Source: Calliphora vicina (taxonomy: Eukaryota > Arthropoda > Insecta > Diptera > Calliphoridae). From it: a stretch of DNA of 64,000 nucleotides. The DNA lies in assembly GCF_958450345.1 (NCBI RefSeq), contig NC_088780.1, forward strand, positions 132,198,226 to 132,262,225, written 5' to 3'. The translations under genes and the position numbers were made by a program. The notes under the pieces are model-generated. The model was not told the DNA's origin. It did no database searches and saw only the letters and a program-made list of their open reading frames with translations. This document shows, piece after piece, positions 44,085 through 53,945 of this stretch (its first letter is position 1; the number at the start of each line of letters is the position of its first letter).

Positions 44085-46626
44085 TAAGATGGACCTTATT
44101 TTTTTATTTTCGATTTTCCAAAAACGAAGGGCAGTTTTGTGTGAGGTTAGGATAAAAAAAAATCTGAAAAAAATTTGAGCTCAATCGGTTAAAAATTGGC
44201 GTGCCGCCGCACGAGGGTCAAAGTTCGTGAGAACGAAATTATGGGTAAATGGATAGAAAAAGGTGCATAACTACTCAGGAGTCACCCGTAGGTAGGTAAA
44301 ATGTATGAGCAACCCCCATTATTTTCGTACCCCCAATATTTTTCTAGAACAAACATACCCCCTATCTCCAACCGTTCAGGGGGTCCCCATATAAAACAAC
44401 TGAATTTTCACGAAAATTTTCCAATATAGAAAAAAAATATATACAATTACTATTACAATAAAATAAATTAGTTTATTGATGTTATTTATGAATAATTATG
44501 TTATGCTATATTAAATTTCTTTTTTCAAAACTCGGATATTTTTTGCGATAATCACCGACAACTTGAATCAAATATTGCTTTTCCTCTTCGTTCCTGCACA
44601 ATATTTTATTGTAGTCCTCCATCATTTTCACGCCTCTTTCAGCGGTGTCGTTTAAATCGTGAATTTCTTCGCGCTGTGGCCACGTTTCCGGCGGATATCG
44701 TATAAATTCATGCGGCAAGTTGAAGCGTAGAAAAAAGTTTATAGTTTTCATAGTTACGAAACGCTCAAGTCATTCGACAAAAATTGCTCAGTTACTTCTG
44801 CAAAATTAACCGCAATTTTTTTCATGCATCGGATAGGTCCTTCATCATCTTCATCCCAATCATCATCTTCTTCTCCAGTTTCTTCATCTTTTTCAAGTTG
44901 AACTTCCTTGTCTTTTTCTTCAAGGATTTCTTTTCCATCATATATGCACATAATTGCCAACATTTTTCGTTTTATGTCAAACGAAACATCTGAATCAAAG
45001 TAGGCGAGAGCTATAGCCTCCTCCGCCAGATACCACAAATGTCTGATAAACTTTGTTACCATTACTTTTGACAAATTCTTATCCAAGTCTGCATATGAGT
45101 GAAGTGCTTTCAAAATGTTGAAGTCCTGGTTGGGCGCTTTGACAGCTTCAGTACAGCGATACCAGACTTTCACGTACAGACGAACAATAAACACACATAC
45201 ATCTCGAATTCCATCCAATTGTGACTTTGCCAGTTTAAATTGGTCTCTGAACATAAATATTTTCAGTGAATAAATTCCTTTAGACATCCATCGTGCGTGG
45301 TGAATATGTATGAGTTCTTTAAACTTATATTCGCCAAAATCGCCTCCAAGGAATAAAACAACCAGTTCCAATAGTTCCTTATAGTCGTTACGACGTTGTC
45401 TTTTCTGTAGTTGGACCATGCAAAAAGTAATGATGTCATCTGGAGCAGTAATTAATTTCGAAGCAACGATCTCATCGCTCACTCCAGTTTCGAATGCATT
45501 CTGATTGATTTTTTCCCAATTCTGATGGAAACGGCGAAACAGAGAAACATCTGGAGCAAAAGTTTTTCCAATTTTTTCTTCGAACACTGCTCTTAGCACC
45601 AATTCATATATGTGATGTCTACATGTTCGATTTCGCCATTAGTTACAATAACCGGAAGGCGATCAATCTTATTCATTCCTGTAATGTCTTCCAGTATTTT
45701 GCCATCCCAGTGCACTACAAAAAATGCTGTTGCCTTCAACTGTAATGGAATAAAATATTTATATTAGTATTGAAATTAAATTGGTATAAGAAAAGTAACC
45801 TTACATGTAAGTTCTCCTTTACAAAATCAGCGATTTTTTGTTGATTTGCAGTACGGTATCTTCGAATTGACGAGCGATTTAATACCAAATTTGATACGTT
45901 GTGACCAAGTCCTTCAGCTACTGCAGCCATTAAATGCATTGCATTTCGGTCAGATATCATGCATTTATCCAAAGCAGAAACGATCCGTTCATTGATAAAT
46001 AACTGTGTTCCTCTTTTAACAACTTCCGAAGCCGACGGTAGAGCGTCCACTTCCAATTCCATTCCACCAGCGCCAACATTGTCTGACGATTCGGTAGATG
46101 ATGTGAATTGCACTGTACCCATTGCTAAGATATTAATTTTAGTAATCGCCAATTGGTCTCTTCAATTTTTTACGTTCTTTGACAATAGAAATGGGTGTTT
46201 AATTAATGTTAGTAAAATGTGAAGAGTAATTCACGAAATGAAGTTTAGAACATATTTATACTTTGTGTAATTCCATTAATTTTTAATTTGGAAAATTTTC
46301 GTGAAAATTCAGGGGGGACCCCCTGAACGGTTGGAGATAGGAGGTATGTTTGTTCTAGAAAAATATTGGGGATACGAAAATAATGGGGGTTGCTCATACA
46401 TTTTACCTACCTAGGGGTGACTCCTGAGTAGTTATGCACCTTTTTCTATCCATTTACCACCAATTTCGTTCTCACGAACTTTGACCCCCGTGCGGCACGC
46501 CAATTTTTAACCGATCGAGCTGAAATTTTTTTCAGATTTTTTTTTATCCTAACCTCACACAAAACTGCCCTTCGTTTTTGAAACAGATGAGTTTTAAATT
46601 TTTTCATACATTGGGGGTCCACCTTA
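44085..46626 (-). mobile_element. DDE-type DNA transposon, 2.54 kb, long terminal inverted repeats, 8-bp duplication
   Basis: Perfect 8-bp target duplication ATCTATAT (44077-44084 and 46627-46634). Termini are TAAGATGGACC and TAAGGTGGACC. After about 30-40 divergent subterminal bases the arms match closely for about 280 bp: AACGAAGGGCAGTTTTGTGT, AAAGTTCGTGAGAACGAAAT, GTGCATAACTACTCAGGAGT, AACCGTTCAGGGGGTCC and TGAATTTTCACGAAAATTTT. Between the arms is a two-exon transposase on the minus strand. The superfamily is uncertain; the 8-bp duplication would fit hAT or related groups. Confidence 0.88.
44506..46122 (-). pseudogene. transposase-like gene, two exons, internally deleted and frameshifted
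   Basis: Exon 1 runs from ATG 46122 (MGTVQFTSSTES) to 45805, with SDRNAMHLMAAVAEGLGHN and LNRSSIRRYR. A 65-bp intron (45804-45740, GTAAGG..TTACAG) follows. Exon 2 starts LKATAFFVVHWDGKILEDIT, whose HWDGK is a plausible first catalytic Asp. Near 45625-45640 the frame shifts into CRHHIYELVLRAVFEEKIGK; in the family I recall, a segment with a second Asp lies between these, so a deletion is inferred. The rest carries LFLGG, IHHARWMSKGIYSLKI, RLYVKVWYRCTEA, KFIRHLWYLAEEAIALAYFD and an acidic run (EEDDDWDEDDEG). A second frameshift near 44760 precedes the tail NDTAERGVKMMEDYNKIL. This family is known to me only as recurrent uncharacterised animal proteins. Confidence 0.8.
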
Positions 46627-46634
46627 ATCTATAT

Positions 46635-47860
46635 ACCATCAATCATAGATTTTAATCTACCGCAGATTAATATTGAAGTTTGGACATTTCTGTAAATAAA
46701 AGTGGAAATAAAGAAAAATACTACTTCAATCCTTCTTGATTATGCTAATGCCTGTTGTTAAATGTCGACGACTATTGCCATCAGCTAAGAAACACTACTC
46801 GACTTTACAACAGACACATACCAACTAACATACATACATATCTAGAAATTCGCATAAACTTGAAGCAAAAGTTAAAGAACAAAATGGTATTCAATTCTTC
46901 CGCTTCCCTTACATACACATATGTATTACATTGTACGTATGTATGTGTTTACACCCACAGACACGAGCACATAGAGCCATATCCAATAAACATTATTTGC
47001 CTACCTATCTGATGCCAGAAAATGAACCGCCTTGTCTAAATTTCCTTTTGGTACATGCTCAGAGGATATTTTTTTTTGTTTATTTTATAAGCAACCCTGT
47101 ATAAATCAGTTTTTCTTTTAACATTCAATGACTTCTGTTAGAAATGTTTGTAACAATATCGGAAGTTTAACGAGCGTTTTGTTCGATATCAATCAGTAAT
47201 ATCTAAAATTCCTTTAAAATATTCCTAAGAACAATTCTGTTTGACAAATGTGAAATAATTTACAAAAAGTTATGATTTCTTGTCAACTACTCATACAAAC
47301 TTCGGTTGAGTATCTTACCGACACACAGTGGTGGAATTACAGAAACTTAAACTTATCAATACCTCCTCTATAGCCATGGGAAATTTTATTAAAATCGGAC
47401 TGCGACGTCGCACTGAAAAAAAATGGAAATAAATTAGTAATTTCTAAACGGATAGCTCGCATCTACATGGTCTACAAAAAACATTGCTATAGCTATCAAT
47501 TATCTATTATAGTTTATGGGTTATTCTCATTTGAAAAATAAACTTTTTGTAGATCTCTTCTAGTAGATTCCATATATGTAAAAATCTTTTAAATTGAATT
47601 GAGAACAAAATTTCGGCCCTATTTTGGTGACCTATTTTGGGGCATTGTGGTTCGGTACCACCTTAGTTTTTTAAGCTCAAATTCACCTTCTCTATAGCCA
47701 TGGGATATTTTATTAAAATTGCACTATCCTTTTAGAAGTTACACATTTATTTCCATTTTTTTCAGTTCCCACACTGTGCTACAGCGGATACGAAATCTGC
47801 AATTTGTGCAGGTTGTCGGTAAGAAATCGGAACGAATTCTTAAAAAAATGTTTAGTAGGT
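46635..47860. other. interval with decayed repeats
   Basis: 47329-47410 and 47640-47780 share CTCTATAGCCATGGGA(A/T)AT, TTTTATTAAAAT and a CACAGTG-type edge in the same orientation, suggesting two halves of an interspersed repeat. The remainder is unassigned. The 85-codon ORF at 46755-47012 has no recognisable feature. Confidence 0.4.
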
Positions 47861-47867
47861 ATTTACT

Positions 47868-47996
47868 ACACCATTTTTCATTGAAATTGAGGACATTATA
47901 CATGATATTGAGAAAATTCCAAATGAAATTGAGAATTTCCATTTCAAATTGAGAAAATTCCAATTGAAATCGAGAATTTCCATTTTAAGTTATAAT
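47868..47996. repeat. left subterminal short-repeat array
   Basis: Alternating TTGAGAAAATTCCAA and TTGAGAATTTCCA units of about 27 bp, the inverted counterpart of the array at 50890-51066. Confidence 0.75.
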
Positions 47997-47999
47997 AGG

Positions 48000-49590
48000 G
48001 AATAAAAATGTGAAAAAAGTATGACAAGTTATAGTTTTATAACTATAGTTTTTCCGTACCTGCGATTTAAATTTTGCGATTTTTGAGAAAAACTAAATTT
48101 TTGGCCATATTTTGGCGAATGTGCCGAATTTCCTTACTGTTATAAACTTCAAGTAAAACCTATTCAGAATATTATAGTCCATTCAATTTTAAATATAGGC
48201 CCTAATTTTGTAAATCACGTCACAAAGTGATATTTATATGGAAAGCAAAAACAAAATTTAAAAAATTTGAAAAATTTGTTTTTGTTTTGTATACAAATTC
48301 TGAACAGAACGAACGCACCAAAATTCAAGCGTTGATTGCCTTTCATAATTTGAAAATTTTGTACATAAAACAAAAACAAATTTTAAAAATTTTGGAAATT
48401 TTGTTTTTGCTTTCCATATAAATATCACTTTGGTGACGTGATTTACAAAATTAGGGCCATAGTCTGAAAGTTTTACTAACAAATTTTTCAATATTTGGAA
48501 TTTCTCATGGCCGATTTTGATGAAACTTAAGAAAAATATAACACAAAGTCTAGTATTTACAAAAACAGCAGAAAGGTTAAAATTAACCCATAATATCACT
48601 TGGGGTTAAAATTACCCCAAACTTCTAAAACCATTAAAAAATTGTCAATTTCAATAGTGGTGATCAAAATTTGATTTTTAAAGGAAACTAACTTAAAAAT
48701 ATTATATTGTGTATTAGAAAATAGCATTACTAAGCCATTTTGTAAAATGTTCACAATTTTGACCACACATTTTTTAAAAGCACAATATTGTTTTTAGAAA
48801 TGATATTTGCTTTAATAACATAATTTTATTGAGGATTTTGAAGAATAAAATCGACATTAACCCTTTAGTATACTCTTGATTTATTAAACTTAAATAATAA
48901 CTTGAATATATATAATTTTGAAAAACATTAAAATTTGTCTTGTAAATACTAGACTTTGTGTTATATTTTTCTTAAGTTTCATCAAAATCTGCCAAAAATA
49001 TATAATATTTCGGTATCTTTCCATGAGAAATTCCAAATATTGAACAAATTTACTTTTAACCTTCACGATTTAAGGGTTAACGTTTTCCGATTTTAGTAAA
49101 ACTTTCAGACTATATTTAAAATTACCTGGTCTATTACATTCTGAATAGCATTTATTTAAAAATCATAACAGTAAGAAAATTCGACTCATTCGCCCAAAAA
49201 ATTAGTTTTTCTCGAAAATCACATAATTTAAATCGCAGGTACGGAAAAACTATCGGAGATGTCTTCATAATTTTTTTATATTTTTATTCCCTATTATGTT
49301 CTCAATAAATCTCCAAGTGATGATCAAAAAATTCTAAAATTTGTTTAACAAAATTTTTAAAAATTTGAAAACGGAGTTTTGAAACTGCCGTTAAAAAAAA
49401 ATATTTTTTTTGGTCATACCTGCGAATAGGTTAACGGTATCCTAAGAAGACAGAAACTCATATACAAGTAAATATGGATATATTTTAAGTAAAAAATAAG
49501 CTTTTTTTTAATATTTCTCAAAATATGTTAATTTTGTTCCAACATTTCTTGTGTTAATGGCCTGAGACACATTAATGGCCTGGCGATTTT
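48000..49590. repeat. large internal inverted repeat of the 3.2-kb element
   Basis: The left arm (48000-48600: AGGGAATAAAAAT, AGTTTTTCCGTACCTGCGAT, GAGAAAAACTAA, ATTTGGAATTTCTCATGG, TGATGAAACTTAAG) reappears in reverse at 48930-49340, extending to about 49590 in homology with 21225-21500. ORFs spanning it (for example 48258-48599) are repeat-derived. Confidence 0.7.
48198..48458. mobile_element. MITE, 261 bp, with demonstrable ATA target duplication
   Basis: Terminal inverted repeats of about 60 bp begin GGCCCTAATTTTGTAAATCA, with internal AAGCAAAAACAAAATTT on both sides. It is flanked by ATA (48195-48197, 48459-48461). The opposite arm of the host palindrome (reverse of 49105-49130) shows the same sequence with one ATA and no insert, an empty site confirming the 3-bp duplication. 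Confidence 0.85.
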
Positions 49591-49879
49591 TTTAATAACT
49601 TTAACATTTTTTAACCATTTTTTGTCTTTAAATCATATTAGAACGACAATTACGTACACATTTCGATTCTTTTAAATTAAATTGTAGAAGTAATTATTTA
49701 ATGGCAAAATTTTTATAAAAATTTAAATAAAAATCATGTTTTCCCTTTATAAATGCACCTCAAAACTAAATCGCTTAGTCGGCACGGGCTGCACTTCTTA
49801 GAACAAGCTAAAAAAAATGTTGGTGGTATTTTAGGTCAATACGAAAGATTTCAGTGGGTATGCGTCAAAAAAAAACACA

Positions 49880-50472
49880 GTCTTATTGACCAAAAGGCAT
49901 ATCTTGCCATTCCAAAGCGCTTTTATGGAATGATTTTGTATGTTGTCTACTGCAATCTCCAGTAGTTATACAGGACTTGGAATCGTTAATTAATTCTTGA
50001 AAATATAAAATCCTCTGCACTCCAACATTAGGAGGATTTACGGTTGGTATATTCATCTTTGACTTCACAATACTTTTGATTTTGGACCAAATTATTTCAA
50101 TAGGGTTAAGCATTGGTGAATAGGGACTCAATGGCAAAAGTGTTGCTGAAGAGTTGTCAAGGGGTTGGTAAGGGGCATTGTCACATACCAAAACGAGTTC
50201 AGATAAATCATTACCCAACTCTTGCTATAAACACTTTTGACCCATTCGTTTGCGCTTTCGGCAGTGAACGAACCTCTGCGACTATCCATTTGAATAATGC
50301 CTGCGGTACCAATTGCACCTATCAGGTGGATGTCTGGGCCACGGGAAGTAGATATCGAAAGAACTGTTCGGGATCCAACACGAGACCAACCCTGTTTTCT
50401 ACGACAAAATAAATTGAAATTCGTCTCTCTATCCAGACCACCACATCTTTCCACATCTGATAAAATCTTCAA
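49880..50472 (-). pseudogene. IS630/Tc1-superfamily transposase remnant
   Basis: Minus-strand fragments in two frames carry GWSRVGSRTVLS, RGPDIHLIGAIGTAGIIQM, RRGSFTAESANEW, then LVLVCDNAP (second catalytic Asp) and SPYSPMLNPIEIIWSKIKSIVKSKM (catalytic Glu). The spacing between Asp and Glu is only 27 residues, shorter than usual for the superfamily, and a frameshift separates the two ORFs, so the copy is dead. Position inside a TA-flanked element supports it as that element's own transposase. Confidence 0.8.
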
Positions 50473-50889
50473 TTTTGTTTTTTTTTTAGTTTAAAATAAT
50501 TTATATAATTTTTATCAATTTCATTTAGAATTTTCCCATGATACAATCAGTTACCAGGTACAATTATTAGAGAGAGTTTTCATTATTCAACCCTAAAACT
50601 TCAAACTATGTGTTTAATTACTTACCTTTTTTCAATTTGTTACCGCGATATTTTATAAATTTTTAACGTTTTAATTGAAATTAGTACACATTTATTTAAC
50701 AAAATATAGTTTTTCTTCAATTATTAATGAATTTATGGTTGAAATTGAATTTTTTCGTAACAAAAATTTAAATTCAATTATTTTTTTTAGACATTTTTTT
50801 TTGATATTTTGTCATTTTCTTTTGTTTGAAGTTATAGGGAATGTATAATTGAGAACATACTTTTAAATAATTGTACCTTGCTGGTTCTG

Positions 50890-51066
50890 CCATGGAATTT
50901 TCCCAATTTCATTTGTAATTTTCTAAATTTCAATTTGAAATTCTCAATTTCATTTGGAATTTTCTCAATTTCAAATGGAAATTCTCAATTTCAATTGGAA
51001 TTCTCTCAATTTAAAATGGAAATTCTCAATTTCATTTGGAATTTTCTCAATTTCAATGAAAAATGG
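50890..51066. repeat. right subterminal short-repeat array
   Basis: Alternating TGGAATTTTCTCAATTTCAA and TGGAAATTCTCAATTTCAAT, about six units of about 27 bp. The 70-83 codon ORFs here are repeat artefacts. Confidence 0.8.
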
Positions 51067-51073
51067 TGTAGTA

Positions 51074-52908
51074 AAGTTAAATCAAATGCTAAAAGTTTTT
51101 CAAGTCTTTTTGTTGTTCTTTTTAACTAAAGCCTATAAATTCCTGAGTTTGTTTTTGCTCCTTTAAAACTTGTAGTCGTTCAAACATAAAGTATTTCAAC
51201 CACTTCCACTGTCTACATATTATTTTTCGTTTCCTTTTACTTCTACCATCTCTTATGTCGTTTACTACATTTGCTACCGAGTTAACCTTGCCTATATTTA
51301 AGCTAGTCCACTGTAGTTAATTTTATGGGAAGGTGAGTAAAATTATTTTAGTCTTTAATCTGCCGGATAGTAGGTCTTAAACTCAGATAATCCTGGTATA
51401 CTAACAGCATATATAAACCAATACTTATATAGTAGTGAATACCGAAAATACCCAAGGTGCTGATTCTCTGTTTATTCAATAATTGCAATACAATTTTTGA
51501 TTTTTTGGCCAAATCTTAACAAAATATGCCACTGTGCCCTCTAATATAAGAAAATAAAAATATGTAGAATTTCGCTTTCTCTTGGCTCTCAATTCAGCAT
51601 ATTTCTTGCTGTGTTTGTTGTACATAAAATTATGTTTAAATGCCCGAGTATTCATTCCTTTTCTGGTGATGGTAATTTTCACTTACACATATCCCTCCCA
51701 CCCAAACAAAAAAGTAAATTCTTACACACAAAAACGCCAAACTGTTGCTGCGGTTTATGGTTGTGTATTATTAAAATGTAAGAATTGAAAATGAGAAGAC
51801 TACTTACAATGTTAACTCCCCTCCTGCCCTGCCTCCCTGTCATGCTACAATTTACAAAAATACACAACATACCAAACAGACTCATACACTCCTTTATTTA
51901 TATAGGAGCAGCTGATGCTAAAGCTTTAGCTCTGCTCTGTTGTTTTTGCCATCATCTCATTCTTTTGTGGTACTTTCACATTTTTTAAAGAAATAATCTT
52001 AAAGTTGTTGTAGTTTAAGTTGCTGTTGTTGTTTTTGTTGTTGCTGAAATTTACCGAAAATAATATGAAGTAGATGTATAATACGAGCAGGAGTACAAAC
52101 GGTAGCATCATTGATATCTCTGTTTATGGAGCTGACATTAAGCAGGAAAAGTCCTTTTGCCAGTTTTTGGAACATGTTTATTTGTCAGTAAATATGGCGT
52201 GGTGATGTGTATGTTTGTGCGAGTTAATGTGCCTGTGAATATACAACGAATAACTTTAAAATGCTTTTTATAATGCTTTATTGCCCCGCACGGTGGGCAT
52301 ATTTTTGAAGAATGGTAAGAGGCTTCGGTGTTTATTGTCGCAATAGACTAAACATTAATCAATCTGACATAATGTTTTACTAAAAACACTGTATAGACTT
52401 GCTGGCGTCACACAGTGGTATAGAAAAAAGAAAAGAGGGAAATAAATCTATAACTTCTAAACCCTTAGACCGATTTCAATGAAGAAGAAGTGTTGTCGAG
52501 TTTAAGTATTGAATTTGGACTGCATTGGCATAGACCATAGTGCACGGTATTTGCTGTTTTTCGTTTTCGCAGAAAATACACGTATTTTTATAACGGTTCA
52601 TATGAGAGAGTATTCCAAGCAGTTAAGCGAGTAGTCAATGTTTCCCTTGTCACTAATGTCTGATCACTTGGCTGGCTCCAATTTATATATTTTGGGTCAT
52701 TTGACACGTACATATGTATGTGCTCTAAATAGTGCAGTGTGAAGTTAATTTTTTACTTTGTACATCCCATGTAATCTAGCGTATAGTCAATTGTCACTTT
52801 AGTGTCTCTAAGTAACCTAGAATGTAGTCACTTTAAACCTTAATTGTGTACTGCATTTGTTTATGAGTAATTCATACAAACTGGTTTTATAAAAATTATG
52901 TTGATCAA
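51074..52908. other. unrecognised, possibly single-copy DNA
   Basis: No coding features recognised. The region 52409-52500 (CACAGTGGTATAGAAAAAAG, CCCTTAGACCGATTTCAATG, GTGTTGTCGAGTT) resembles the layout at 41890-42000. TTGTTGTTTTTGTTGTTGCTG at 52025-52045 is a simple repeat. Confidence 0.4.
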
Positions 52909-53020
52909 CCCAGCAAAAACTTCGCTTACAAAGCTGCAAGATATGTCTTTTTTAATAACTTACTTTCAACTAGTAAAGTCTAAAAAATTAAAATAATCAA
53001 ACAAAAAAATTAACAGTTAC
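52909..53020 (+). repeat. 5' end fragment of the CCCAGCA MITE family
   Basis: CCCAGCAAAAACTTCGCTTAC matches the left end at 19853 and then diverges or is truncated by the foldback fragment. Confidence 0.5.
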
Positions 53021-53211
53021 TTTTTCCGAAATCAAAAACTTTTTTGACAATTTTTTCAAAATGAACTTTTTTCTCTAAAGATATTGGATATTTTCCTTGA
53101 AGGCCTATTTGGTCACTTAGTCGGATGCGAGTTGGATATCTATCAAAATAAATGTTTTGTAACTCAAAACATACAATTTCTGACTTTTTTGTTTTGCTAA
53201 ATCTAACTCCT
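53021..53211 (+). repeat. foldback-element fragment, copy 3
   Basis: CCGAAATCAAAAACTTTTTTG, TTCCTTGAAGGCCTATTTGG, GATGCGAGTTGGATATCTAT and AAATAAATGTTTTGTAACTC equal one internal unit of the foldback family. It is cut by the DINE at 53212. Confidence 0.65.
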
Positions 53212-53531
53212 TTTTTATACCCTTCACCTTCGTGAGATGGGAATATATAAGTTTGTCATTCCGTTTGTAATTACCACAATATAATTTTCCGACCCTATAA
53301 ATTATATATATTCTGGATCCTTATAGATAGCGGAGTCGATTAAGCCATGTCCGTCTGACAGACATGTCTGTCCGTCTATCTGTTGAAATCAATTTTCTGA
53401 AGACTCTTCGGGATCCAAATCTTCATTCTGTCAGACATGCTTTCGAGAAGATTCCTATTTAAAATCAGCAAAATCGGTCTACGAATGACTTAGATATGAG
53501 GAAAAAACCAGGACAACCTCGATTTTTGACC
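53212..53531 (-). mobile_element. DINE-like element, truncated by a MITE
   Basis: The end TTTTTATACCCTTCACCTTC, ACCCTATAAATTATATATAT, the GTCCGTCTGACAGACATGTC microsatellite and AAAACCAGGACAACCTCGA are all present. The far end is missing where the TA-type MITE starts. Confidence 0.7.
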
Positions 53532-53533
53532 TA

Positions 53534-53945
53534 CAGTGGTGGCCAGGTAATTAAGATAGAAATTGTTTGCTAAATTCCGTGTGATTCTCAATTATTTTTT
53601 CAAGCATACAAGTGTGTTTTATTCAACTGTGTCAATTCATACATATTCACAAAAACATACGATTTTTCTACAAATTGACCAAATTTTTTTGTTTAAAAAA
53701 ACATATTTTCTAAACTTTATATCATTATATTTTTATTATTATAAAATATACGGACCAAATTTCGTATTTTTAGTTTCGGTCATATCATGTTATTAACAGC
53801 GAATGTTCAACGTATTTCCACATACATATCTTTGCCTATATATGTTGTACCGATTTTTCCAAACATTTTTGAGAAACTACAAATATTAATAATAATTTTC
53901 ATATCCTTATGTCCTTTTATTTTGGCTCTACGCACTTAAAATTCA
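53534..53945. mobile_element. Tc1/mariner-type MITE, second copy, one end lost
   Basis: CAGTGGTGGCCAGGTAATTAAG starts after TA within the DINE phrase TTTTTGACCTA. The body is the reverse complement of 26868-27390 up to CACTTAAAATTCAG. The 77-codon ORF inside is incidental. Confidence 0.72.

Larger units (their letters stand above)
47866..51071 (-). mobile_element. Tc1/IS630-type transposon, 3.2 kb, largely palindromic
   Basis: A perfect 26-bp terminal inverted repeat (starts CTACACCATTTTTCATTGAA) is flanked by TA on both sides (47864-47865, 51072-51073). Subterminal arrays of short alternating repeats follow, then a long internal inverted repeat, then a decayed IS630/Tc1-type transposase. 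TA duplication and transposase type agree. A 261-bp MITE is nested in the left arm. Confidence 0.75.
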
